Positions 47,925-61,400 of a DNA stretch of 64,000 nt are shown piece by piece. How positions within the stretch are numbered: the stretch's first letter is position 1; each line of letters opens with the position of its first letter. Source of the stretch: Apodospora peruviana. Lineage: Eukaryota > Ascomycota > Sordariomycetes > Sordariales > Lasiosphaeriaceae. The position numbers and the translations under genes are program-made. The stretch spans positions 4,370,001-4,434,000 of the forward strand of contig JAUEDM010000003.1 in assembly GCA_033439685.1 (NCBI GenBank), read 5' to 3'. Below the pieces are notes generated by a model. The model saw only the letters and a list, made by a program, of their open reading frames with translations, ran no database searches and had not been told where the DNA came from.

Positions 47925-48717
47925 TGTTGCAGCTGTTTTGAGAGCTGCTATTGAATAGAATAGGCAATCGGCGTGTTGAAGAACGTCGAGGAATGAAGTT
48001 GATGCCGAGCTGATGAGGCCATTACCTCTTCATTCTAACCCATACTTAGGTAACGTTATATAGTTTTTCATTTTAGTTATTAATCTGCAAACATTACTAT
48101 CCATAGCTCTTCTCTGGAATCAGAACACTGCCACTGTCACGGATCGTTGAAGCTACAAGGCTTTGCGAAGAGCTATAGATTCAGTGAGCGCTATAGGTCC
48201 CAGACAAAGGCAGATGCCCTACACCAGTCCTAGCACGCCCCAGATCGTAGCAAGAAGCGCTTCTGTAGGGTGTACTGCCCGCTTCGAAAATAACACGGGC
48301 AGCATAGCCACCTCAAATAGTCCTCATATCTCAGAGATCCTTCTTTGTTGTGCGAAGATCAGGGGCTGGTTTTGTACCGGTACCGCCGTGCTCATGATTG
48401 CAAGCAGCTTGTAGGAAACCCGACTTGTGCCCTTCGGCTAAGTCAACGGCTTGAAGCGAATGACTAAGTGTTAAAATGAAATCCCTTCTCAAGACAGAGG
48501 AGGAAGTGATAGCATACACTATCCTCGAGTCAAATGCACATCGAATCTGATGAACCCAAGAGTGGCATGTGATGCATCCCATCGCAGCCACAAAATAAGA
48601 ACCGCTGTATAGATGCTAAATGTTATCTACCAAACAAACAAACGTTAACGTAAGTGTAAGGTGAAAAAACACCGACAAGTAAAGCAGGTATTTCCCTGGT
48701 ATTTCCCTGCCAGGCAT
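47925..48717. other. Intergenic, nothing seen
   Basis: This interval lies between the start of the secreted-protein relic and the 3' end of the amino-acid oxidase. Only short, biased frames are present, and there is no repeat I could pair elsewhere in the window. Confidence 0.45.
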
Positions 48718-51047
48718 TTAAGCAGCAATATCCTCAACACTCAACCCCTCCAACGCCCTCGTAAACGCGACCACGTCATCTTCCGTGATCTTGGCCGGAT
48801 CTAGTATCTCCGTGCCCTGCCTCAGCCTGGCGCTCTCAAACACCACCTGCGCGCGCGCGATCTCGCCCACAGCAGGCGGGAGGTGCCCACTATTCTTGAT
48901 ATCCTCGGGCCGGTTCCCCTCGCCCACGCACGGCAAATCGCCTGGAACGAGCACCTCCTTAGTGCGATCGTACTCGTACGGTAGCGGGCCGAACGGACCG
49001 GGAATCTTGTCGTTGTTGTACGCCTCGGTGGCCTTGTGCGCGGCCGTGCTCCGCTTTGAGTGCTTGAACAGGAACTGGTACACGCCCCGGACGGCCGACT
49101 CGAGCGCGCCGACGACCCAGGCGTGGTGCGCCGACGCCGCTTCGCCGATGATGACGTGCTTGCCGTCCGTCTTGGTCACGGCCGGATACATGTGCTGGAA
49201 CTGGCCCGGCCCGAAGTAGGCGAACGCCCCGACGGCGTGGCGGTCTGCGTACCAGTCCCAGGCGTAGTGGTCGAGGTACTGGTCGGCCAGGAAGGCGTAG
49301 GTCTTTTGGTAGGCGTCGTTGGGGTCGTAGAAGGGGTTCTTCGGGTCGCTGGTCGGAGTGTGCAGCCGCGCGAGATCGTGAAGCAGCAACTCTTTGAGCT
49401 CCTCCTCGTCTTCCGTGGAGCTGGTTTTGTCAGTCGCACGGTCGATCAGCGCGCCGATGCGGTTGGCCTCCTGCGACCAGGTGTAGCTGGCCAGGAGCAC
49501 GCCCGGCTCGTTCCGGTGCTCGCGGTCGGGGTCGTCGTCGTGAACGTTGTACGAAGGGTAGACGCAGGTGCGAATGGGCAGGTCGGTCTTGGCCACGCCA
49601 CCTTCGGTGATGTTGTACGGCTCCTTCAGCCACCAGAGCGTCTTGAAGCGGATGCCGACCTTGCACGAGGCGCCGTAGCCGAGATTGCGGATCGCACGCT
49701 TGACGTCCCAGTCGAGGTTGAGCCCTTCGAGCTGCATGTGCTGCATCGCGCCGAGAGGCGCCGAGTTGAAGACGGTGTGGTACGTCCTCGGGGCGTCCTC
49801 GCCGCGGACATTGACTTGCACGCGGTAACGGCTCCCGCACTTCGTTCCGTCGTGGCCATGCGGCTTCTCCTCGGGCACCTGGACGTACGAGATGGCCTTG
49901 ACGGATTTCTTGAAGAGCACGGGGCGGTCTGGATTGAGGAACGATTCAGGGTTCAGGTTGGCAAGCATGTGCTTGGCGATCTGTTGGGCACCGCCCTCGA
50001 CGCACTTCCACGGCTTGTCGTGGTCGAAGTCGATGGACTCCAGGATCATCTCACTTACGCCCTGGTCGTACCAGCGGTTGCCAGATTCGATCGTCTCGAG
50101 GTACTCGATTGTGTTGTAGTCAAAACCCTTGTTGGTCAGGTACTGCCGCACGCTGAACTGGTCCACCTCCGAAGTGAGGCCCTCCCAAAAGAGCGCGGGA
50201 TCCTTCGGATACAGTTTCACCCAGTAGCTGATCTTCTCGGCGATCAACTCGTCGGGGTTGGTTGCCGCAATACTGGTAAGTTGAGCAAATGCTGTCAGTC
50301 GGGATCTGAATCCTTACGTTGTGGTAAAAGAGGGTTTGTGGTTACTAACGTTTCGGAAAGACCGGTGATGCCAAAGGTCTTGGCGGTTATATTTGTATCG
50401 ATAGTCTGCACGCCATTGTACAGCTTGGGGCAATTCTTGCCAGCCATGTAGTACGTGATCAGATCGCCCGGCTGGGGGTCTTTGGGGTTGACAGGCGCCT
50501 TCATGCCGACCTTGTCGAGGAGCTGAAAGGTCCTGTCCATGGTCTTAATCTCGGGAAAGCGCATGGCGCCGACGTCAAAGTACTGGTGCTTGCGCTCCTC
50601 GTTGTCCTTCACGTTGAAGAAGTATGTGTACAGCCGGCCGCCTAGACGATCCTCGTCGTTGGCCTCGAGGATCTCATATTTGGCGTTCAGATTGTAATTC
50701 TTGTTGAGATAATCGAGAATCATAGCGGTGAAGAGGCCGGCGGCACCAGCGCCGATGATGCCGATGTTGAACTCCTTGATCTCGTCCTTGAAGTCGTCAT
50801 CCTGCTGAAGACTGCCACGGACGGGCATCAGATGCAGCAGATCCGCCTTCTCTGTCGCCTGGATATCGGTTAGTAGATCCCCAGCAACGAGTTGGGCACA
50901 GAAAACACGTACCAAGACCTCATTCTTTGCCTCGTTCTCGATGCTGGCGAGGACTTTGCGGATAGCAAGGGCGGCCCATTGGGAGTGACCAGTCAGGCGC
51001 TCTCCGGTAGGAGCTTTCAGAGAGCCGGGGAACTCGGTAGGACTCAT
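48718..51047 (-). CDS. Flavin-containing L-amino-acid oxidase
   Basis: This FAD enzyme oxidises an L-amino acid to the 2-oxo acid with release of ammonia and hydrogen peroxide. Exons 50913-51047, 50350-50858 and 48718-50272 encode 732 residues; introns are 50859-50912 and 50273-50349. The Rossmann motif is NIGIIGAGAAGLFTA, followed by the GGRLYTY segment; the C-terminal FAD block is HVIIGEAASAHHAWVVGALE. These place it in the fungal L-amino-acid oxidase branch of the flavin amine oxidases; the substrate cannot be told. Intron 1 is 54 nt, a multiple of three with no stop and a good CTAAC branch site, so retention would insert 18 residues. No signal peptide is visible, so it is probably intracellular. 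It is not adjacent to either synthetase gene. Confidence 0.88.
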
Positions 51048-51850
51048 CGTGACAAGATTGTAAATGTTGTAATGATACTCAAAGTTTGGTGGGAGTTGGA
51101 AATTGCTCGAGTGAGTTGCATCGGCGGAAGAATGCCATATTTATCACCATTTTGAAAGTTGGAGTTTATCCTGAGAATGTCCACGCTCTATTGAATCAGT
51201 TGTTGTCATCAATAACCGCTTTCGTTTCACAAGCCCACTTTCAGCTCCTGCTTGTCCAGCCATCGATGCGAGCGTCGTTGTGATATTGGTGCGCTCTTCC
51301 CCGCCTCAGCTGTGATCGAACAGTCGGGCTGCAGCTCTTTCGGGGTGGTGATGCACAGCTGCAGAGTCTAGAACTCGATTTATTGCGAGCTAGACCTGTC
51401 TGAAACTGCTAGACTCAGAGACAGCTGCATGCTGCATGCACATGTGTCCAGCCCGGAGCTGTCAAGCCCCACCGCCAAACTCAGCATCGACATCCTCGGT
51501 GCCTTTGTTTTGAACAAATCATTTGCAGGGTGAGCTGTTCTGAGTGTTGCATCCCCGACCGGAATGACGCCTTCCCCGGAGTGGCGGCATTGGCAAATGC
51601 ACATGGTTTTCGTGCAAGTACCGGGCAGCCGTCAAGGTCTTTTTCGGCTTTTGAAAAGCCTCCACTTTTATGTGCGCCACTGTCTTTCGAGAATTGTTAA
51701 ACAAACAAATCCACACCTCAGCACCCTTTTCGTTGCCTTGACAACTGATTTCAACTTCAATTAAAGACCGACCCCTTTTGCGGTTGTGAAAAACATGTAC
51801 CCCAGCAGAGATTTGAAACATCAGTGCAGTTGCTTTCCCTGTGCACATTA
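51048..51850. promoter_or_regulatory. Upstream region of the amino-acid oxidase
   Basis: This interval lies between the oxidase start (leftward) and the 3' end of the next minus-strand gene. It should hold the oxidase promoter. No specific element was recognised and no gene-like frame is present. Confidence 0.45.
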
Positions 51851-53090
51851 CTATCCAAAGTGACATGGTGGAAACGGTGACTGCAGCCATCTCCCCCTCC
51901 AACGTCTCACGTCAGGCCACGCCGCTCCGGTGTGCATCAAGTCTCTGGTACTCCGTACAATATCATCCCGACTCTCTCCATTGTTCGAGGCGCTGTTGTC
52001 CAGAGAGCCGGCGGCGGCCCAGCCTCGGGCATCCGCGTACAAGTCGATTATCCGCTTGTGGAACTGAGACGACCCGTTCTCAGGCGGGTCACAAACCCCG
52101 TCCTTGAAGAAGGACAGCTGCGGAACTATTGACTCCTCGTAAGCCAGGAGCTCAAAGATGTCGGGGCGGCACTTTGCTGAGCACGTCCGACATTCCGAGT
52201 CATATCCGTGCGGGTGACCCGAAGGCGGGGGTGGTTGACGATGTAAATGGCTGGTGACCTTGCTGAAGTGAAGTTGTGCGCCGTCGCCGTTCAGTTTGCT
52301 GGCGCGGTGCTTCTGCACGGCGACGCGACGGCCCATCTGAATTTCCTGCACCCAGAGCTTTATCTGGACTTCCACTGGGGGCAGCTGTTCGCCGTTGAGG
52401 TCACCGCCACTGGCTCTGGTGAAGGCGTTGGCGAGCTATATTATACTCTGTCAATCACGCCGATGGGATACTCAAGTGTGTAATCAGGCAACGTACCATC
52501 TTATCGGCCACGTTGCGCATAAACATTTCTTCGCGGAGCAGCTCATTCATGGCCCGCATCCAGTCAAACTGGACATACCGGCCCTGCTCGGCCCGCGGCG
52601 GGTGCTGCAACCCGGGCAAGTCGGTGTCGTTGACGATGTAGCCGCCGTGGTAACCGCCGCTCAACACGCCTTCGCCCAGTCTGACGGTGATGTTTCGCTT
52701 GTTGATTGGACTCCTCGCGAAATCTGCCCACACATCGAGGATCGTTGCCGCCGGCTCGAACCCCTGGGTAAAGACGGGCCAGCTGTTCAAGGCGAGTTCT
52801 TCTGCAGCGAAGATGACAATCTTCTTATTGTCTTCGTCGAAGGCATGAAAGAAGTACTCTATGCTCCAGCATCCGGCGTCTGGGGAGTACAGAGTGATGC
52901 TCATCTTGGGCAGCCAGTGCTGACGGAAATGGCGCTCGATGCGCCGTAGCTGGTAGCCGGATATCTGGCGAAGCTGAACCCATGCCAACGCCGGGTCGCG
53001 GTCAATGAAGCTATCGACGTGGTGGGTGAGGATGGTTTCGACAATCTCTTGGGGGAGGTGATGCCATATTGGGGAGAGCACCACACTCAT
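51851..53090 (-). CDS. Uncharacterised fungal protein, F-box-like N-terminus
   Basis: Two exons (52497-53090 and 51851-52435; intron 52436-52496, donor GTACGT) encode 392 residues in one phase. The N-terminus (LPQEIVETILTHHVDSF) looks like the first helix of an F-box, which in such proteins recruits substrates to SCF ubiquitin ligases. The next 150 residues are Trp- and aromatic-rich (WSIEYFFHAFDEDNKKIVIF), the kind of domain found in many uncharacterised ascomycete proteins. The C-terminal exon has a CRTCSAKC cluster that might bind metal. No catalytic motif is recognised. The gene model is well supported by phase and composition; the F-box call is tentative. Confidence 0.6.
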
Positions 53091-53789
53091 GATTTTGGTT
53101 GGATAAAACTGTGTTTGATCGTCTCCAAGGATGGTTGAGTACCGCAGTGCTAGTGTATATCTCAGAATTCGAAGAAGTTAATAAGCTTCGAAGGAACGCA
53201 GGACAGATTTATGGGCGCAGTTCGGTTTGTCAGGCATCGAAGCATAGTGCCTAACCTAGATGAGTAATCCGATAATCTGCTGCAGAGTGGTGATCAGTAA
53301 CTGCAGTTTTTTCATTGGGTCGCCATGTCGTCATCCGATCGTAGTAGGCTTCCACGACGAAGGGCTAAAGTAGGTAGGGCTTGCATGTGGGGGTAACCGA
53401 ACTAGACTGCTCCGAGGAAGCCGCATTGGTGAAATTGAGGTCGATGATGCCGACATACCAGTACACCTCCGCCGGTATCTAAAACGTCAGTGCAGTACCT
53501 TGCCAGGTCCTGGTACTGATGGAATACAGCGGAAGAATCAGGTATATGTCTCTGTTCAGATACCTAGCCAGCTACCATATCATTTGCAAACTTTTCATCT
53601 GCCAGATCTTCTTGATACCTTCCTTTTATCCTCCTTACTTAAAAACAACGTCCCTATTATTATTCATACACCGCTGTGCCCTTGGGCGTGTCGGACCTTC
53701 AAACTATTTACTGTACAGGAAAACCGTGCCCTTACGGGTCGGGTGAAAACCCGGTACCAACAATTGAGAAAACACATCAGTGACTGAGC
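53091..53789. promoter_or_regulatory. Upstream region of the F-box-like gene
   Basis: This space between the gene start at 53090 and the LINE fragment probably holds the promoter. Nothing else was recognised. Confidence 0.4.
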
Positions 53790-55108
53790 CTGTAAATACA
53801 AAAGAAGAAGACCTCCTGGCCTTCGATGGAGGGGGTTTCAACCTGCCGACTCCAGTTCTAACTTCCTTGCTAGATTGTACATTGGTAATCTTCCCGTATC
53901 CATCAGCCAGCTCAGGATCCTTCTCGTTAGCCGTGTAGCTGGGGGATCAATGCCCTGTAAGACAGAGTAAAAATCCCGTCGAGTCCGAATATCTGCTCTC
54001 TCCCATCTTCAAGTCAATGGTGGAGCCAAACACCATATGACTAGGTGTTCGACAGTTTCACGGCCTTCACCGCACTCGCAAAAAGTCGGTGGTTCCCCCT
54101 GTCCAGGCTGCAATTGTTATATCGGATTCTTCTACCGCTGTTGGTCTCTGTGGCCCGGTGGCTGCTCGTCAGCCTCTTTTGTCTCTCCTCGACTGGAACC
54201 TTTGGTACAGTTTGGCGCAGGTCTCGTGAACTATGCTACCTGGGGTCTTCCTTCCCCCTTGGCCATTGTCAAGGGTGGGCTGTTTGGAGCCGGACTTCAA
54301 AGTCTGCTAATCGTTTGTTCAAATTCAGATCCAACGGTAGTACCCATGTCTCGGTTTCTAGATTGCGAATCGGCGTTGACTTGAAGGCTCCTGCTACTAC
54401 TCGTAGGCTTTTATTCTGGGCCTTTGTGAGTGCTTTGGTGATTCCTCTCGTCGCCGGCTCACCCCCCTTTCTAGTAGGGATGTGGAATGACGATGCGCCG
54501 TAGGCTATTGCTGACCGAATGCACTTAGAGTACACTTCCCGTGCTTTGGCCAGTCCTAGTCCCCATGTCTTTGCTGCAATCTTTGTCAGTGCAAAGTTTG
54601 AGTTTTCATTCTTCCGTTCCACTGCTCCAAGATGAGCCTTCCAGTTGAATTTCCAGTCCAGCCAGACTCCTATGAATCCAGCCGAAGCTGTTGGCTTCAC
54701 TGGAGTGGTGCCTCCTCTTGGTTGGGCAAGATTTAGCTGGTTAGTCCACTGTTTCCGTCCCTTGTTGAAGTGGATTAGCTCGCTCTTTTCTGGGCCAAAG
54801 ACCATGCCTCGAGTGTGTGCCCACCGCAGCATGTCTTCCAGGCCGCTTCCAGCTGTCTAACGTTTGCTTCTGGCTCTCGGCCAAAGACAAGGAGATTGGT
54901 ATCGTCTGCGAATCCCACTATTGATAGATGGGAGTGTTCTTCTTTTAACTCCTTGTAGAGAGAAGCAATGTAGAGAACAAAGAGAACTGGAGATAGTGGG
55001 GAGCCCTGAGGGACTCCTGCTCGTACTGCTGTTGGGGTAGCTGTTTGGCCGTCGAAGTAGAGGGTAGCTTTCCGGTTGGTAAACAATGTCCCTATCCTCC
55101 ATCTGTTC
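53790..55108 (-). mobile_element. 5'-truncated non-LTR retrotransposon (Tad-like LINE) fragment
   Basis: The reverse-transcriptase part of a LINE remains. WRIGTLFTNRKATLYFDG and GVPQGSPLSPVLFVLY lie near 55000-55100, and the catalytic GFADDTN block near 54900. A one-base shift near 54850 moves the frame to LRWAHTRGMVFGPEKSEL and the region after the RT, ending near 54269. A zinc-knuckle-like CECGEGRETVEHLVIWC typical of such elements sits near 54060. The N-terminal half of ORF2 and all of ORF1 are missing, as expected from incomplete reverse transcription. Not functional. The left end is approximate. Confidence 0.85.
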
Positions 55109-55329
55109 AAACAATCTCTCTATCCTACATCCGTTCAAACAATCTCTCTATCCTACATCAGTTCAAACAATCTCTCTATCCTACATCTGTTCAAACAATC
55201 TCTCTATCCTACATCTGTTCAAACAATCTCTCTATCCTACATCTATTCAAACAATCTCTCTATCCTAAATATGTCAAACAATCTCTCTATCCTAAATATG
55301 TCAAACAATCTCTCTATCCTTTTTCGTTC
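55081..55329. repeat. Minisatellite of nine 27-28-bp units
   Basis: Units follow the pattern AAACAATCTCTCTATCCTAC plus a short variable end. Six units are 28 bp and the last three are 27 bp. The first unit (55081-55108) is also LINE coding sequence for the NRWRIGTLFT segment, so the array seems to have grown from the broken end of the LINE. It reads through as a repetitive open frame on the plus strand, which is not a gene. The array ends 130 bp from the PKS stop codon. Confidence 0.9.
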
Positions 55330-55459
55330 AAACGATGTCTCTTCGGGTCCAACAAGTCTGCGTGTGGTGCGTTCATATCCACTGTAAGGTTAGGCGATGA
55401 CCCCACCGACGGACGCGACTTCCAACCTCCAGCCCCTGTACCTCCCCTTCTGATTCAAA

Positions 55460-58400
55460 CTAATTCAATGTATCTCCGCTCTCTTTCAAGCTCTCAGGTA
55501 CAATCCTCGACTTGGCTGCAATCACCCCTGCCAAATCCATCATCGGCACATTCCCCAAGATCTCAAAGACCGAAACGCTGCTGTGCGCCTCCTTGGCTGC
55601 CCAGGTCCGGATCTCCACGGCCACGAGGCTGTCAACTCCGTACGAGTTGACCACGCGCATCGAATCAATGTCTTCCACGGCCAATAGAAGCGTCCTGGCA
55701 AGCTTTCGCATCAATGCTGCGCACACAGCGTCCTGTGCCTCCTGCATCGACGTCACCCCCGGCAACTTCGCTTGCAAGTCGTCATCCGCTTTCGCAACCA
55801 CAGTATCAGCACCATGACCCTGCGTATCAAGCACAGCAAGCGGCTGGAAGCGTGCTTCGGAAAACCAGGGCGGATTGGGATCGCTGATATGTTTAAGCAA
55901 GCCTCCAGTGGACAGACCGATGATGGCCTGTGCACTGATTTGGTCACAGCGCATTGCGGCTTCAACGGTGGCGAGGTACTGCTTCTCGGAGATAGGAGGC
56001 GCGCCGATGGGCATGAAATGAGGTAGGTCGCCATGCTCTGCAACGAAGCCGATGCCTGCGATCCTTCCGAGGTCGATGCTGGTCGCGTTGAGTCCATGGG
56101 CACGGCGGTGGCGCGCGATGGCGTCTTGATATGTGTTTCCTTTCGTTATGTTAGCCAACTGGCGAGACTAAAAAGCACAGGAGGGATTTTGGCAGGAGGT
56201 GACATACCCGCATTATAATTGCCCTGTGGCCAAGTCCCGACCACCCCGCCGCAGGAGGATATGCAAATGAAAAAGTCCAGATCTTTGGGTAGGAAGTTGT
56301 GCATGTTCCGTGTAACACCGACTTTAGGGGGTAGAGCAGCGTTGAAGTCTTCCGCTGTCATGTTCTCAAAGAACGCATCCTGTTACAGTATTTTGTTAGC
56401 TTTGATCTACACTGTGCCGAAAGACCATGAGAATATACCTGAAGCTGCATGGCAAACGTCACGACACCTCGAATAGGCGGGAAGCCAGCTTGCTCGAGAT
56501 CATGCAGAACAGCCTGGAACTGCTTCTCATCACTTATATCGCTGGCAAACGATTTTGCTTTGACGCCTTCGTTTTCCACATTCTCAAGCAACTGCTTGGC
56601 TCTGGGATCTCTCGCGCCGTTGCGAGACGTGAACACGAGGTGCTTCGCTCCTCGCTGTACCATCCACGACGCCAACGATCTGCCGAGGCCGCCCAGCCCG
56701 CCGGGGAGGAGGTAAGTCGCGTCAGGGTTAAGCCGCACCGCCTCGCGTTGCTTTGGGATGACCTAATTAAAAAGTAATCAGTATCATGAACCAGACCGCC
56801 GCTCGAGAAGACATGGACATTAGTATATTCTCACCGGCACCAGATCGTCATCCACAACCTTCAACACAATCTTCCCAGTATACTTCTTCATGTTCATGAT
56901 CCTGAACGCCTCCTCGATTTGCGAGAATTTCATCACCTGGATCGGATCAATTAGTCGAACAATCCCTTTCTCGTAGTACCGCAGCGCTTCGCCAATGAGA
57001 GCGCCAAACTTGTCAGGCTTCTCCAACGCCAAGCTCGTCAAGTTGACGGATGAAAAGGTCGCGTTCTTCGCAAACGGTGCCATGTCCAGCCCCGTGTTGG
57101 CTTCGATATCCATCACACCGAGCTCGATGAACCTGCCGAATGCGGCAATGCAGTGCCATGTCTGTCGCAACGTTTCGCCCACGGATGAGTTGATTACCAC
57201 GTCGACGCCCTTTCCGTTCGTCAGGCGTCGTATCCCCTGCGCAAAGTCCCCAGAGTCTTTGCTGCTGAAGACATGGTCTTCGGCGACACCATACTGGTCG
57301 ACAAGGAGCCGCTTTTTGGCTTCGGAGGACACGGTGACAAAAATCTCGGCGCCGATGTACTTTGCTAAGTCAATAGCAACGCGGCCGAGGACCCCCGACG
57401 CAGAGTGGATCAGAATGCTCTCGCCCTTTTCAAGCCGAGCAAGGTGGAAGATGCAGTACACCGCCGCGGCATAGGCGGAGGGCATGCTTGCGCCTTGTTC
57501 GTATGTCATGTCATCGGGCATCTTCTGGACGGTATCTGCACGAGTGCGCAAGTATGTCCGATACCAACCAGGAGACCAGCTAACGACCTTGTCACCAGTC
57601 ATGAGCTTTGTGACGTTTGAGCCTACGCGGGTAACGACACCGCTGAACTCGACGCCGAGGAGAGGACTCCATATGCGGCCCATCGCACAGGACAGGTCGT
57701 ACAGACCCAACCCGACGGCCTTGATCTCAATCTCCACGTCATCTGAGCCGAGTGGTTGGGAGCGGTACTCATCGTCCGGGACAAAGCGGAAAGTATCCAG
57801 AGCACCGGATGTCTTGAGTTCCAGTCGCAGAGGGTAGTCAGTTTGCTTCAGAGGCTGCAATGCCGTCACACTGTCCTCGTGGAGATTCGGTTCGAGGATC
57901 TCGCTGATGGTTTTGTCCGGGTAGATGCGAGGGATATGGAGCACGCCGTTGCGGACGGCAAACTCGCGCTCTTCCAACGCACTGGTGGGTGTCTCTGCGG
58001 TGCCCAAGTCATCCGACGAACGGCCTAGAACCTGAAGCACCATCTCAGCATCGAGAGCATCACTCGTGTCAGACCGCTGAGGGTCCAGGTCAACAGTCGT
58101 GAGTCGAATCTCGGGCACCTCAGAGCAAATTGTACGAGACAACCCCGTCATCAGACTCATTTCCGGGTTCTCGCAGTCGACTGCTCCGCCTCGTGTGAGC
58201 CATAACGTTCGGTTGGACTCCAGGATCATGTGCTTGACTGTGTTGAACTGGCGCGACTCAATGTTGGTCAGGAGCGGCGTGTCAATCTCCAGAGCTGCGA
58301 TGCATGTCTTTCCAGTGACGTCGTGTTCTGCAAGTTCCGAGAGAGTCACTTTTTCGACGCTACCCACCGAATCGTCATCTTCGAGAAGGCTGGAGAGCTT

Positions 58401-61400
58401 CTCCAAAAGACTGGTCTTAGTCTGCTCATCTCTCGAAATTATAATCACATCCGCAGCCGACGGACGAACGTCGGGTGTTTTGGCTTCCGAGATTATCACC
58501 GAACAGTAATAATCTTCCGTGTCGCGATCGTGAACACACCACTTGATCCCTCCAAACCCTTGCCCGCGCAACTGTTCATCCCACTGCTCATCCTTTAATA
58601 ATGGCCCCCATTTTCTGCCGTCGTTTTCACCCAGCCACCACCCAGGCAACGTCCCAAAGATCATCGGTGCGCGGGCTCGCACCCCCGTAACCTCGGACAT
58701 CAACAAAGTCCCGCCGGGCTTCAGCATCTTCCAGCAGTATGCCAGAGTGTTACTGATACACGAAGTAGCATGAAGCACCTGAAACGCCACGACAAGGTCA
58801 TATGATCCGACGTCAAACCCTTGGGAGGCAGGATCTTTCTCCAAATCAAGGACTTTGTACTCCATAATAGAATCCCACGCCTTGAAGTCCTCTGATGCTG
58901 CCTCAAAGAACGCGCTGCTGATGTCAGTGTATGTATACGTCTGCACCCGCGAAAACGCGTCGCCGAGAGCAGGAAGAATACGGCTCGTCGCGCCACCCGT
59001 TCCGGCGCCAACCTCGAGAACTCGGAGGGGTCTCTTGTGCGACAGGTGCTTGATGAAAGCGCATGTGACTGCGGGCGTCCGCTCATCTGCAAGTGCATGG
59101 CGGTAGTAATCCGTCAGAAGGTTATCAGTGCGCATGACCTCGAGGGCCTCGATCTCACGGCGGAAAATCTCAGGCAGCTTGCCGCCGACGCGACAAAGCA
59201 TTTTTCCGTCGATAGTTTCTGCCGCCATTCGCGCCAGAAACTCATCGTCCGAGGCATCGTCGTCGGATAACCAGTCATCTCGTTGGCGGAAGAGCTTACC
59301 ATCCAGAGCCAGGTCGTGATCCCGCTTGAGGTACTGATACAGAAGACGGTGAGGCTCGGTGAAATCCTTGGTGTCTTCAGGATTGGGAAACTGGCGGAGG
59401 ACCCGCTTGCCAAGGATGAAGGCTGCTTTTTCGAGTTCGTAGTCGAGGTGCTCGTCAACTGGCGGCGGCGTCTCCCATATAGGCTTGAAGAACTTGAGAG
59501 CCTCAGTGCCGGTGAGGCTCTCGACGTCCACTTCCCATGTTAGTCGTGAGCCCAACTTGCGCAGCCGCTGCTCTTGTTGCGCTTTAGCGTTGGTCTCGGA
59601 CACAGCCATTGCCCCTTCTGCAAGCTCCACTGCTTTGAATCCCTCAAAGACAACGAAGGGGCGCGTCCAGGTGGCGTCAGAGATGACCACCGACCCGATC
59701 GTTTCATTGAAGAACTGATCTGTGTACTTCGTGTAGCCACGAAACTGCGTGCCGGGTTCGGTGGGGATGTTGCCTGAGATAAAGATGCTACCCGCGTACT
59801 TGGGGATGCGCGGTTTCGTGATGCCAGTAGCGGCTGATCCGCCCTTGACTGTGAAAAAGGACTGAATAACACTATCGAGGATTGCTGGGTGAATGATGTT
59901 GACCGATTCATAGTGTGCGGGCATCCAGGCTTTTGTGTCGGGGGTGACTAGCGAGTAATGTGCCTCCTTTTCTCCGGAATGGAAGTCGACGATGTTTTTG
60001 AAGGTTGGACCCATCTCAACTCCCGCGTTGGCAAACTGTCGGTTTGGTTAGTCACAATAATTCATCTCTGGGGGAATAAGCGTGCCCTGATCATACTTAC
60101 GGAGTCATAAAGAGAAACTGTGTTTCCCTCCACCAACTTGGCTTTTGACAGCCTCGCATATTCCAGCCGATGCGTCTCTGCGATGAGCGCATCTTCATCC
60201 ACGAATCCCGGCTTCGGTGGCAATAGATACTTGACCGCCAGCAAGCCAGAACAGTTTTGAGTCCAGCTGCCCTCCTGCGTTCGGCTGGCAATGCTGAACT
60301 CCTGCCAAGTCGGATTCCGCGACTTTGATCCCGTCCGCCACGGCCGAACCTGGAACTTGGTCTCAACCGCGCCTTCAGTCGGGATAATTATTGCAGCATC
60401 AGTTGACACCTCGCGCAACTGGACACCGACAAAAGTCTTGTCCTTGTCGGCGGTCTGTCGCGCCGCCTCAACCGCCATGGCAATCATTCCCGCAAAAGGG
60501 AAAAGGATCGTGTTTTGGACCTTGTGATGCTCCAGCCAGGGGATTTCGGACAACCGCAGGTAGTTACGCCAGGCAGGTTCCGCTTGACTGGAGAACTCGC
60601 ACCGGGCTCCCAACATGTCGTGGCGGGGCAGCTCGCGGTGCCGATACGCGAGCGAGGCGGGAGACTCGTACCAGAAGCGGGTGGTGTGGTTCCATGCGAA
60701 TGGCGGAAGGTCGACGAGGGATGTTACACAGGTGGATTGTGCAGTCCCAAAGGACTTGTTGACGAGTGAGATGTCGACTGGATAGCCCTGGTGGTATAGA
60801 ACACTGACGGCCTCGAGAGAGGTTATGATCGCATTCTCTTTGCGTCTAAGGGCGGTGGTGATGCGAGGTTGGTGTGCCGTCTTGCCTCGGTCAAGGGGGT
60901 CTATGATCTGCTTGATCAGATTCTGCAATGCACCGTGGGGTCCAATCTCCAGGAAGAGATACGGTGTGTTGAGCTTGTCCAGATGGTCAACTGCTTCTTC
61001 CACGGACTGCCTGAACAGGACCGGGCGGATCATATTGTCGACCCAGTGACGGGGATTCGCGAGTTTTTTGGCGGTAATTCGTTTTCCAGTTACCGATGAA
61101 AACATGGTTGGGGCAGACATTGACGTTGACTCGCAAGACATGCCTTCCAATGCGCGGAAATATGGCTCCGCAAGCTCAGACATGTGCGACGTGTGATACG
61201 CCGTCGTAACCATGAGTTTGCGGCAAAACACTCCTGCCTCTTCAAGAGCCTTTTCGATCTCGACGATAGCTGTAGAATCTCCAGAAAGTGTCACACTGGC
61301 AGGGCTGTTGATGCAAGCGACCGTCACCTCGCCAGACTTTGCGGCTGCGAAATAAGGCTTGACGTCCTCTTCGCCGAGCGATACAGCCATCATGGATCCA

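Noticed and set aside
49060..50451. 463-codon plus-strand open frame
   Set aside because: It is antisense to the amino-acid oxidase exon, whose FAD motifs and splice phases are clear; GC-rich coding DNA often leaves such shadows.
48718..51047. Amino-acid oxidase as a tailoring enzyme of the NRPS or PKS
   Set aside because: It lies about 4.4 kb from the PKS gene with an unrelated gene and a LINE between, and nothing in the sequence links them.
55081..55329. Direct repeats resembling a CRISPR array
   Set aside because: The units abut with no unique spacers, the genome is eukaryotic, and unit 1 is LINE coding sequence.
55045..55650. Plus-strand open frame of 201 codons with a repeating Asn-Asn-Leu-Ser-Ile-Leu pattern
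   Set aside because: It is the translation of the 27-28-bp minisatellite and antisense sequence of the PKS 3' end; no independent coding signal.
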